A stretch of 64,000 bases of DNA. Origin: Lelliottia jeotgali (GTDB taxonomy: Bacteria; Pseudomonadota; Gammaproteobacteria; Enterobacterales; Enterobacteriaceae). Below, one piece after another: positions 42,906 to 50,966 of this stretch. A program made the translations under genes and the position numbers. Where the stretch lies: positions 248,001-312,000 of the forward strand of contig CP018628.1 in assembly GCA_002271215.1 (NCBI GenBank). The letters are read 5' to 3'. The notes beneath the pieces are model-generated. The model was not told the DNA's origin, did no database searches, and was given only the letters and a program-made list of their open reading frames with translations. How positions within the stretch are numbered: the stretch's first letter is position 1; each line of letters starts with the position of its first letter.

Positions 42906-44443
42906 TATCTCACCGCGTAACTTCGCAAAAACATCGCGAAATCCCCAAACGCGAGCGGTTTAGAAAAGTAGTACCCCTGCAAACAGTCGATCTGGTTCGC
43001 CTTCAGATACTCCACCTGATAGTCATACTCCACGCCCTCAGCGGTAGTGAGGATGTTCATCCGTTTCGCCATATCAATCACGCAGTCGATCAGCGGCGTC
43101 GCCACATCCAGGGAAATTTGCCGGACAAACATTCTGTCGATTTTGATACTGTCGGGGCGGAGGTTGGAGATAAACGCCAGGTTGGAAAACCCGGTGCCGA
43201 AATCATCCAGCGCAATCTTGATCCCGCGCGTTTTAATGTGCGTAATCTTGCGCGCCATCGCCTCGCTGATATCAATGTTTTCGCGCTCGGTAATTTCAAA
43301 CACCAGCGTCACGCCGAGAGCGGCAAACACCGGGGCCCAGTTATCGACAAACGCATCGAATGCGTCGTCCGCTAGATGGCTGTAGCTGATATTGAGATTC
43401 AGGTTAAAGCCTGGTGCCAGTGCGATGACGCCCTGCTGTAAATCATCGACCACCTGCTCAAGCAAACTCTCCGTCAAATCGATAATCAGTGCCGTGCGTT
43501 CCGCGACCGGAATAAACACGTCCGGTGGCACAAAACCCAGCTCTTCATGATTCCAGCGTGCGAGGATCTCGGCCCCAGAAATAATATTGGTATGGGCGCA
43601 AATGAGCGGCTGATAATGCGGATGGATTTGATGCAGCCGGATAGCGTTCGCTAGCTGGGTGTAAAGCGAGTGACGGCGCGTGGCAAGCAGCCAGACGACA
43701 CTTGCCATGATAAGCGACATGGCGAGGATAAAACTGATGGAAATCCACGATCTGGCCATAGCATTTACCGCTTTACCTGGCCGGGGCTGTTCCCATGCCA
43801 GCGTGTAAAGTGATGAATTGGCAGGATACACTGTATAACCGCTAAAGTGCGGTGAGCTAAGCGGGGTTGCCGACAGTCCGGCTGCGGTCAGGGTTTTACC
43901 GGAGACTTCCAGAGCAAGTTGTCTTCCCGATGTACTGCCTCTGAGGACATCCAGCAAATAGCGTATATCAGACGCGACGTAGACATCGCCTTGCGGCAGG
44001 GACGTTTTAAAGGAAATAACCTCAATGTCCGGTGAGCTTACCGCCTGTGACATCCATATTCTTTCCCCACTGCTGATAATGTGCTGAACATCAGCATGTT
44101 TATTGGCCAGTAACGAAGAGCAAGAAATGTGCTTATTATTCACGATGTTAATCGAATAAATATGCATATATCGTCCGGGGATCATATTCAGCTCTTTTTC
44201 CACCGTAAAATCGCAGACTTTCCCGATTAAACCGGCAGCCTGTTGCGTGGCAGAATGAGCATCGTTAATAAAACTGTCCAGAATATTTTGTAGATGATGT
44301 GCCTCTCGCTCGATATTTTTTTGGTTATTATTTTGCATGCTGACCAGAGCAATGGCCGCAGTAACAATAAACGTCAGTACAAAGGTGATACCTGAGGCGA
44401 CAACCCTGTTCTTTTTAGTTCTTAGAAGATATTGCTGATACAT
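42905..44443 (-). CDS. pdeC: CSS-motif EAL-domain c-di-GMP phosphodiesterase (PdeC/YjcC type)
   Basis: A 512-residue inner-membrane enzyme. Two membrane helices (residues ~15-36 and ~233-254) flank a periplasmic CSS domain with HISCSSLL (Cys108) and a second Cys at 78 (GKVCDF), the redox-sensing disulfide pattern known for PdeC. The cytoplasmic EAL domain looks catalytic: GAEILARW (292-294), LNLNISYSHL, VFEITERE, LDDFGTGFSNLAF, KIDRMFV and TTAEGVEYDYQVEYL. It would degrade c-di-GMP and favour motility. It lies directly after ssb as in K-12, but is here the last gene of a leftward trio with two further c-di-GMP proteins. Confidence 0.9.
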   Translation of the reverse strand: MYQQYLLRTKKNRVVASGITFVLTFIVTAAIALVSMQNNNQKNIEREAHHLQNILDSFINDAHSATQQAAGLIGKVCDFTVEKELNMIPGRYMHIYSINIVNNKHISCSSLLANKHADVQHIISSGERIWMSQAVSSPDIEVISFKTSLPQGDVYVASDIRYLLDVLRGSTSGRQLALEVSGKTLTAAGLSATPLSSPHFSGYTVYPANSSLYTLAWEQPRPGKAVNAMARSWISISFILAMSLIMASVVWLLATRRHSLYTQLANAIRLHQIHPHYQPLICAHTNIISGAEILARWNHEELGFVPPDVFIPVAERTALIIDLTESLLEQVVDDLQQGVIALAPGFNLNLNISYSHLADDAFDAFVDNWAPVFAALGVTLVFEITERENIDISEAMARKITHIKTRGIKIALDDFGTGFSNLAFISNLRPDSIKIDRMFVRQISLDVATPLIDCVIDMAKRMNILTTAEGVEYDYQVEYLKANQIDCLQGYYFSKPLAFGDFAMFLRSYAVR

Positions 44444-44482
44444 AGGGTTATTTCTTATGTTTTTGTCAGGCGAGGCAGCCTG

Positions 44483-45244
44483 TTAGTGTTCAGGCTGCAT
44501 ATACTCTTGATGGAAATTTTCTTTACTGATGGGACGCGAGAAGAGAAAACCTTGCCCGTATTTCACGCCGTGGCGCAGCATAGTGGATACGTGGGTATAG
44601 TTCTCCACGCCTTCGATAATGACATCAATATCAATTTCATTGATATACTCCAGCAGCAAAAATGTCTTATCGATATTCGCCGGTGCAAGGCAACTTCTGT
44701 CCAGCTTAATATAGTCCGTTGTCCAGATGGCAAGTCGGGCCTGCAGCGTATCCAGACAGTTAATACCGTCCCATGCAAGATTAATTCCGGCCTCGCTCAG
44801 CTGTCCGAGGTTTTGAGTCACGGCATCTTCAGGTTGATCGACACTATCGGTAATTTCAAAAATAAAGTTACGCGGCGGGAGATGGTTTTGTTGCAGCAGA
44901 CTCATTGCGCGCGATGCAAAATCGGCATCGTTCAACTGTACTTGCGAAATATTAAGTGTAAACAGCTGGTTTTCTCGCATAGCTTGCGGCTGCGCGGCGA
45001 TAAATTTAAACGCCTGAGCCATAAGATAGTCGCCCATCGGCAATATTCCGCCTGTCTCTTCCAGTTGGCTGATAAAAAGATTGGGTGGCACAATATTGCG
45101 CCGATGGGTGCCACGTACCAGGACTTCGCCGCCGATGCAGGCGAAACGCGAGAGATCAAAAATAGGTTGAATGACAAAATCGATGCCAGCATCGAGCCTG
45201 TTTTTTTCGACACACTGAACCACGAAATGTGTACTTTTTTCCAT
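44483..45244 (-). CDS. Stand-alone EAL-domain protein, probably catalytically degenerate
   Basis: A 253-residue soluble protein made of one EAL domain with no membrane or sensor part. The fold is clear (NISQVQL, FEITDS, IKLDRS, QGFLFSRP), but key sites are altered. EAL reads EVL (40-42). The metal-binding DDFGTG loop reads W158-D-G-I-N. AEGVE reads IEGVE. Loss of the first loop Asp argues against efficient phosphodiesterase activity, so it may bind c-di-GMP or a protein partner instead, as the degenerate EAL protein YdiV does with FlhD. That comparison is functional, not by sequence. It lies 39 bases upstream of pdeC and 78 downstream of the GGDEF gene, all leftward. Confidence 0.8.
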   Translation of the reverse strand: MEKSTHFVVQCVEKNRLDAGIDFVIQPIFDLSRFACIGGEVLVRGTHRRNIVPPNLFISQLEETGGILPMGDYLMAQAFKFIAAQPQAMRENQLFTLNISQVQLNDADFASRAMSLLQQNHLPPRNFIFEITDSVDQPEDAVTQNLGQLSEAGINLAWDGINCLDTLQARLAIWTTDYIKLDRSCLAPANIDKTFLLLEYINEIDIDVIIEGVENYTHVSTMLRHGVKYGQGFLFSRPISKENFHQEYMQPEH

Positions 45245-45322
45245 GCCAGCCTCATAGCCATAACGTTACCCTTCAAAACGACACAAAGAGCGTCAGACTT
45301 AAACGTTGAGGCAATATTACTG

Positions 45323-46828
45323 CTAGCTCGCCAGGATTCTGTTTTTGCCGCTTTTTTTGGCCTGATACAGCAGCCGATCGGCTTTCGCAACCACATCAGA
45401 AAGAGAGTCACCCCCCATTTTGCAAATTCCGGCGCTGAAGGAAACGCGTAAATCGGATTCACGGAAGCTGCGAGTATTCAGCGAAATGCGCCATTTTTCG
45501 AGATAGCTCTGTGCTTTTTCCTGCGAGATGTCCTGGAACAGCACGGCGATCTCCTCGCCGCCGTAGCGGTAGAGCGTGATATTTTCCAGCCCACGCAGGC
45601 GAAGCCCCAGTTCCGCGGTAGCTTTGAGCACCACGTCGCCGACCGTATGGCCCCAGGTATCATTGATAATTTTAAAATTGTCGATATCGATCATGGCGAT
45701 ATGAGTATTAGGCAGCGCGTTATAGTGTTCCGCGTCCGTATCAAAGGCGCGGCGATTTGCCAGCCCCGTCAGGCCATCGGTGAGGGCGTCCTGGGAAATC
45801 TTTTCCTGGCGCTGCTGTGCGCTGTGGATCTCATCAAAAAGCAGCTCTTCGACGGCAGTCTGCTTGATCGACCCATTCCTGATCCCATTAGTAATACGCA
45901 TATAAATCGTATTCAGCGCCGCGCGAAGCGCCCACCAGCAAAATAGCAGGATCACTTGTGTCAGCACCATTCCATAAAGAACTTTGATGCTGCCATGTCG
46001 CACCAGCTGTTTCATCTCACTTTCGGCGACTTCCTGCACCACAAACCACTCCTGAGGCCCGATCGTGCGGTAAAAATAGTAAAACCCGTTGCGGTAAAAA
46101 TCTCCGCGAAATGCGCTTGCGTTGCTGGCAATGGCCTTTAGCGTGCTGTCAGCAATCTTGTAGCCTGGGCTAATCACCATCTGACCCTCTTTGGTCATCA
46201 CAAAGGTCCGGCTTTTCATCGGTGGATAGGTAGAGTTGAGGATCTCTTCGCTTTTTTCGACGTCAAGGTTGATCGCCAGCACGCCGTTGTTTGAACCATC
46301 CATCCCGTTAATGACAGGAAGTGAAATCGTCAGGACGCGTTCTTTGCCGGTGAAAATATCCTTCGTCACGCTGTAGTGCGCGCTATCAGTATCCTCTACC
46401 GCGATGGTGAACCACGGCTCTTTGCGCGGGTCCCAGGTTGCCCCTTTTTCCTGATGGGATTCGAGATGCGGCAGGCGAATGAAGTGGCCGTCATTATCGG
46501 CATGAATAATCGATACCGCATCTGGCATGATGCGCAGACGTTCAATCAGCCAGTTACGCAGTGCTAAATCGTCATTTTCGTTCGGGTTAAATTTATGCTG
46601 ATCCGCAGCGGTGCGGGCCATTTCATTGACGATATTTTCATAGCCGCTGAGGTATTTATTAAAAAACAGTGTGACGTTATTGATATAGAGTCGGTTTTGT
46701 CGTTTACAGGACTCTTTTATATCAGCCCATTGCGCAAGTGTGATCAGGAAACAGACGATAACCAGGGTAAAAGACAGCGCTGAAAAACAGATATTCAGCG
46801 GTCTTCTGAAGTTCAAGCTCGTGATCAC
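45323..46828 (-). CDS. Membrane GGDEF-domain diguanylate cyclase with periplasmic dCache-like sensor
   Basis: A 501-residue inner-membrane protein. TM1 (~residues 12-33) and TM2 (~285-305) bracket a ~250-residue periplasmic sensor that resembles a double Cache domain (WDPRKEPWFTIAVEDTDSAH, SLPVINGMDGSNNGVLAINLD). The GGDEF domain has the catalytic loop YRYGGEEIAVLF (GGEEI at 423-427), the LTGLANRRAFD start motif and MIDIDNFKIINDTWGH metal site, so it is probably active. The RxxD inhibitory site five residues before the loop is not present (the positions read differently). It is the first gene of a leftward trio with the EAL protein and PdeC. Confidence 0.88.
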   Translation of the reverse strand: MITSLNFRRPLNICFSALSFTLVIVCFLITLAQWADIKESCKRQNRLYINNVTLFFNKYLSGYENIVNEMARTAADQHKFNPNENDDLALRNWLIERLRIMPDAVSIIHADNDGHFIRLPHLESHQEKGATWDPRKEPWFTIAVEDTDSAHYSVTKDIFTGKERVLTISLPVINGMDGSNNGVLAINLDVEKSEEILNSTYPPMKSRTFVMTKEGQMVISPGYKIADSTLKAIASNASAFRGDFYRNGFYYFYRTIGPQEWFVVQEVAESEMKQLVRHGSIKVLYGMVLTQVILLFCWWALRAALNTIYMRITNGIRNGSIKQTAVEELLFDEIHSAQQRQEKISQDALTDGLTGLANRRAFDTDAEHYNALPNTHIAMIDIDNFKIINDTWGHTVGDVVLKATAELGLRLRGLENITLYRYGGEEIAVLFQDISQEKAQSYLEKWRISLNTRSFRESDLRVSFSAGICKMGGDSLSDVVAKADRLLYQAKKSGKNRILAS

Positions 46829-47117
46829 CGATTACTCCGGGACATAGTGAATATTTTGGATATGAGGTGTGAACGAAAATCCATCTAGCAAACAATAAAT
46901 TAACATTAACAATGGATGTTTTGAGGATCGTACCTTCTCGATTTTTAATTGTCAAAGCCGATCGAATAATGATTATCGATCGATTAAAGCAATCGAGCAA
47001 ATGTCTTAAAAATATAATGCTGGGTTATTTTTCAGCACGGAAGAATTGTGGTTGAGGGGAAATTTTATTACCTTATTCGGAAATAAAATTTCCTCACAAA
47101 AAATAATAACGACGCGA
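46829..47117. other. AT-rich intergenic region with long inverted repeat
   Basis: This 289-bp AT-rich gap lies upstream of the leftward GGDEF gene and should contain its promoter. The clearest structure is a 15-bp inverted repeat, TGAGG(GG)AAATTTTATT and AATAAAATTTCCTCA (47054-47096), which read leftward could terminate the small gene at 47118. Interleaved GATCGAT/ATCGATCG motifs lie at ~46965-46985. No gene is visible. Confidence 0.5.
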
Positions 47118-47369
47118 TTATTCGTTCTTTAAATCATATTCAATAAGCTTCCAGTTAACAGGATAACCATTCTGCCAGGGCATAGTGTCGCCTTTTTTAA
47201 CATTTACCACGTTGGTAACAGCCGGATTATCAATTTGCCAGTAACCGCTTTGCGGACAGGCATTCCCGCTAGAACGTTTGATACCTAATGGGCTTCGGGA
47301 AGCGTCTGTTTGTGAACCATAGGCTGCAACTGTAGCCATGGTGAGATTGCTGCTATCAATTTTCATCAT
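47118..47369 (-). CDS. Small protein of unknown function with a CPxSGxW motif
   Basis: An 83-residue soluble protein that I do not recognise as a named family. The middle holds NACPQSGYWQIDN (Cys38) and then KKGDTMPWQNGYPVNWKLI. Such CPxSGxW...GxxMP modules occur, as I recall, in small proteins linked to secretion or immunity functions, but that is a weak pointer. There is no signal peptide or membrane segment. Two adjacent ATGs (47369 and 47366) could serve; the upstream ribosome site is weak. It is followed by a long AT-rich inverted repeat and is divergent from the LprI-like gene. Confidence 0.55.
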   Translation of the reverse strand: MMKIDSSNLTMATVAAYGSQTDASRSPLGIKRSSGNACPQSGYWQIDNPAVTNVVNVKKGDTMPWQNGYPVNWKLIEYDLKNE

Positions 47370-47538
47370 TAAGCGTCCATAATTTATACATCCCCTCTTT
47401 TAATGCGACAAATTACAAACAGAACTTAACACTTCATTTTCATTCATTATTCATATAGTTATCGTGAATGAGTTTATATTGCAAAGCACTGAGCCATTCG
47501 CCACAATAGCCCTATTATTGGATGAAAGTTGAACAACT

Positions 47539-48531
47539 ATGACCTCTCGCTTTTGCCGTTTTCTGTTTCTCCTCACGTTATTATTTAGCACCAGCGCTAT
47601 GGCTGTGAACTGCCAGAGGGCGGTGACCCCGCTGGAAAATACAATCTGTAATAATGATAACCTCCACTGGCTCGATAGCACTTTGTCTGTGGTCTATCAG
47701 CAAGCCATTCACGAGGAAGGTCTGGAAGGAAACGACAAAGAGTATCGCGAGTGGGAAAAACTGTTAGAAAAATGCACCAGTGATACCTGTATTGAACGCG
47801 CGTACTACGCCGGGATCAGCGCGCTGGCTGATACCAACCGAGATTTCAAATGGGAAGGAAAATGGTGGAACATGCGGGCACCCAATATGAGCGGCGGGGT
47901 GATCCAGTTTAGCCGTAGCGCCAAATGGAGTGAGACTCTGGATATTCGCGCATGGGCTGGTTTGAACAAAGACGAATTTACCGCTGAGGCACGTAAGCTT
48001 TACGGGATGTTGGTGGTGGAGCGGGTGGTGGACACCAGCAACTGTAAGCTGCTGGTGATCCCTAAAAAGAACGGCTCGCTTCAGGTTTACAGTAACGCCG
48101 ACTGGGGCTGTCGCATGTCGATGCCGCCAGGTGTTTTCCTTGATGGCGCTTATCAGATGGCAGAAAGCGATCCCCGACCAAAAGCGACGCTGCTTTCACT
48201 CGGGATTTTCCCGGATGCGACGCTCGACGACAAATTCCGTGCGCTGGTGGGTGATGACTACCAAAGCTTTGTTAACAGTGCCAACGTTTATATTTATCAG
48301 GATGATATCGACAATATTGGTGCCCGTGTGATTTCGATGTGGGTGCAAGGTTCGGCGAACAAACGCACGGCCATCGTGATGTATACGCCAAAAGGTGAAA
48401 TCTGGGCCGGGCGCATTTCGCCTGCCAAAGAGGGTGGGCTGATGTTCAGCTACTACAGCACCGATGGCAGCGATCAGCGCAAAATGCCGCGTACGCTGGC
48501 GGGGTGGAAATTGCGGTTTTTGGATGAGTAA
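47539..48531 (+). CDS. Secreted LprI/DUF1311-type protein
   Basis: A 330-residue exported protein. The signal peptide is residues 1-22 (ending SAMA-VN). Residues ~24-95 follow the lysozyme-inhibitor LprI N-terminal pattern (PF07007): CQRAVTPLENTICNNDNLHW, a long LD-Y helix, then EKCTSDTCIERAYYAGI, with four Cys placed for two disulfides. The ~230-residue C-terminal part is unfamiliar to me and contains two more Cys (SNCKLL and DWGCRMSMPP). A periplasmic or envelope role is likely. It faces the Flag-2 export operon across a structured intergenic element. Confidence 0.75.
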   Translation: MTSRFCRFLFLLTLLFSTSAMAVNCQRAVTPLENTICNNDNLHWLDSTLSVVYQQAIHEEGLEGNDKEYREWEKLLEKCTSDTCIERAYYAGISALADTNRDFKWEGKWWNMRAPNMSGGVIQFSRSAKWSETLDIRAWAGLNKDEFTAEARKLYGMLVVERVVDTSNCKLLVIPKKNGSLQVYSNADWGCRMSMPPGVFLDGAYQMAESDPRPKATLLSLGIFPDATLDDKFRALVGDDYQSFVNSANVYIYQDDIDNIGARVISMWVQGSANKRTAIVMYTPKGEIWAGRISPAKEGGLMFSYYSTDGSDQRKMPRTLAGWKLRFLDE

Positions 48532-48542
48532 GGGGAGTGGTT

Positions 48543-48570
48543 GCTTGGCCGAGTTAGCCAAGCACTTTAT
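48543..48570 (+). terminator. Hairpin after the LprI-like gene
   Basis: GCTTGGC-CGAGTTA-GCCAAGC followed by ACTTTAT, 12 bases after the stop codon. The T-run is weak. Confidence 0.6.
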
Positions 48571-48583
48571 GGGAACAGTGGAA

Positions 48584-48837
48584 TTGTTCCGTTCACTACC
48601 GGTTCTCTGCTTCTTGTCTGTTTCTCTGCGGTGAACGTGTTAAGGGGGCTATCGCCGCCCCCTTAACAATCCCGGCTCCCGGCAAAGAAAATCGCCGCTT
48701 CGCGGTGCCTTTGTCTTATTCCTTCCGGCTGACGGGGACGGGCGCAGGTAACATCCCTGCGCGTCGCGCAGCCCCCTTATCACGTTCACAAGTTATGGAG
48801 TGATTATATTCTGCGGAACATGAGGTGAACGGAACAA
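48584..48837. repeat. Nested palindromic element of about 254 bp
   Basis: Outer arms are a perfect 13-bp inverted repeat, TTGTTCCGTTCAC (48584-48596) and GTGAACGGAACAA (48825-48837). Inner arms GTGAACGTGTTAAGGGGGCT (48631-48650) and AGCCCCCTTATCACGTTCAC (48770-48789) pair in 19 of 20 positions. Local hairpins compete with them: GTTAAGGGGGC / GCCCCCTTAAC (48639-48667) and GCGCAGG / CCTGCGC (48742-48762). No protein frame is convincing. It looks like a non-autonomous dispersed element or structured RNA and sits at the edge of the flagellar locus. Confidence 0.7.
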
Positions 48838-48869
48838 ACTCTGATGCTTACCCGATCACAGACCACCCA

Positions 48870-50966
48870 CTACGACAACGTCCCCACAATCGTCAAATCA
48901 CTGTCATCCGGCACTTCGTTATACGACAGCACATTCAGATTGCTGGCAAACAGTCTCCCATAGCGCGAAATTAGCGGTCGCAGCTGCGGTGTCACCAACA
49001 GCAGCGGCGGCATCCCTTTCGCTTTCATCTGTTCCTGAATGATCGGCATCGTGTTCTGTAATTGTGTCAGAATGTTCGGGTCGACCGGGAAGCTATCCAG
49101 CGCAACTTTTCCGCTCTGCTGTGACTGATTCAATGCCCCAAGGAGCATATTCTCCAGCGCATTATCGATGGTGTAAGCCGACAGCTTCTGCCGGTCGCCA
49201 TTGATGTTATGAATAATTGCGCGACGTAGCGCGTAACGCACGTCAGATGTCAGCAAGATCGGATCTTTGGTCACCGCTGAGCTTTCCAGCAGCGTCGAGG
49301 CGATGGTCACGATATCCTTCAACGACACCTGCTCCAGCAGCAGCTGGCGGTAGATCCGCAGCAGCAGGCTAAAGTTGAGGGCGTTCGACAGATCCTCCGC
49401 CAGCTTCGGTGCTTGTTGCGCCAGGCGGGAGTGCAGATGGGTAATGTCATCATAGTTGAACAATTCCGGCAGATGCTCGCGTGCCACTTTGTTGACGTGT
49501 GTCGCCACCACGCTGGCGCAATCCACCACCTGATATCCCAGATTCAGCGCTTTGGCTTTTTGTTCCGCGTCGATCCAGACGATCGCCATGCCGTACGCCG
49601 GATCGGTATCCAGCACGCCGTCGATTTCGCCGTACAGTTCGGTTCCTGGAATTGCCATCAGTTTTTCGGCATACACTTCCGCCAGCGTGGTGCGGATGCC
49701 GTTGATATAAATCGCATATTGCGCAGGCTTCAGGCGGAAGTTTTCACGGATACGAATCTCTGGCAACAGCACGCCGCACTGTTCGGACACCACCTGACGC
49801 ACGCCGCGAATACGCTGCGAGAGCGGGCTGCCCTTGGCGGAATCAATCAGCGTCACCAGTTTGTAACCCAGATTCAGGCCAATCGGCTCCACCAGCGGAA
49901 TACTTTCCCAGTTAATCGCAGGGGCAACGTCCTGACCGAGTGCGTCGGTGATCGCTTCGTAATCCGTCTCTTCTTCGGCGGGTTTAACCACTTTGCTCTG
50001 CCGCCAGGCGGCAAACAGCAGTAAACCGGTGAAACACAGAAACGCGATGTGCGGCATACCCGGAACAATCGCCAGAATAAACATAACGAATGCGGCGGTG
50101 TAGAGCACATGCGGTTTGGCGAGCAGCTGGGTTTTGATCTCATCGCTAACATCATCGCCGTCGCTGACGCGTGTCACGATGATCGCCGCGGCGGTCGCCA
50201 GCAGCAGGGAAGGGATCTGCGCCGCCAGGCCATCACCGATGGTCAGCAGAACGTACTGCTGGAACGCGTGGCCGGCATCGAGATCGTATTTGAAGATACC
50301 AATACAGATCCCGCCGATGACGTTGATCACCAGCACCATAATCCCGGCGATGGCGTCACCACGGACAAACTTCGAGGCACCGTCCATCGCGCCGTAGAAA
50401 TCGGCCTCTTTCGACACCTCTTTACGCCGATCTCTCGCCTGTTTCTGGTTAATCAGCCCCGCATTGAGGTCGGCGTCGATCGCCATCTGCTTGCCGGGCA
50501 GAGCATCGAGGGTAAAGCGCGCCGAGACTTCAGAAATACGCTCAGCACCTTTTGTGACCACCACAAAGTTAATAATCATCAGGATGATGAATACCACAAA
50601 GCCGACGACGAAATCGCCGCCGATGACGACCTGTCCGAATGCCTCGATAACTTTACCGGCAGCGCCTTCTCCCTCGTGACCGTGCAGTAACACCACGCGC
50701 GTGGAGGCGACGTTGAGCGTCAATCGCATCAGCGTAGTGATCAGCAGGAGCGTCGGGAACACCGCAAAATCGAGCGGGCGCTGCATGTTCACCGCCACCA
50801 GCAGGACCGTCACGGCTAGCACGATGTTGAAGGTGAACAAAATATCCAGCATCAGCGGGGACAACGGCAACATCACCATCGCCAGCACGCTGAGCAGTAA
50901 TATCGGTACGCCTATGCGGCCCTGACGAAGAATGGCAAGCATCTGCTGCGACTTACTGTTCGCCAT
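48870..50966 (-). CDS. flhA: Flagellar export gate protein FlhA, second (Flag-2) system
   Basis: A 698-residue inner-membrane component of the flagellar type III export gate. The N-terminal half has about eight hydrophobic helices and the FHIPEP-type signature (LDFAVFPTLLLITTLMRLTL, then GKQMAIDADLNAGLI in the cytoplasmic loop). The C-terminal ~330 residues form the docking platform for export substrates. It is the last gene of the leftward operon fliM-N-P-Q-R-flhB-flhA, and its start overlaps the flhB end by 14 bp. It corresponds to LfhA of E. coli Flag-2. It could be confused with injectisome SctV proteins, but the neighbours are flagellar. Confidence 0.93.
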   Translation of the reverse strand: MANSKSQQMLAILRQGRIGVPILLLSVLAMVMLPLSPLMLDILFTFNIVLAVTVLLVAVNMQRPLDFAVFPTLLLITTLMRLTLNVASTRVVLLHGHEGEGAAGKVIEAFGQVVIGGDFVVGFVVFIILMIINFVVVTKGAERISEVSARFTLDALPGKQMAIDADLNAGLINQKQARDRRKEVSKEADFYGAMDGASKFVRGDAIAGIMVLVINVIGGICIGIFKYDLDAGHAFQQYVLLTIGDGLAAQIPSLLLATAAAIIVTRVSDGDDVSDEIKTQLLAKPHVLYTAAFVMFILAIVPGMPHIAFLCFTGLLLFAAWRQSKVVKPAEEETDYEAITDALGQDVAPAINWESIPLVEPIGLNLGYKLVTLIDSAKGSPLSQRIRGVRQVVSEQCGVLLPEIRIRENFRLKPAQYAIYINGIRTTLAEVYAEKLMAIPGTELYGEIDGVLDTDPAYGMAIVWIDAEQKAKALNLGYQVVDCASVVATHVNKVAREHLPELFNYDDITHLHSRLAQQAPKLAEDLSNALNFSLLLRIYRQLLLEQVSLKDIVTIASTLLESSAVTKDPILLTSDVRYALRRAIIHNINGDRQKLSAYTIDNALENMLLGALNQSQQSGKVALDSFPVDPNILTQLQNTMPIIQEQMKAKGMPPLLLVTPQLRPLISRYGRLFASNLNVLSYNEVPDDSDLTIVGTLS

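Noticed and set aside
44432..45451. A 339-codon plus-strand frame opposite the EAL gene
   Set aside because: Antisense to a recognised EAL domain; no family resemblance.
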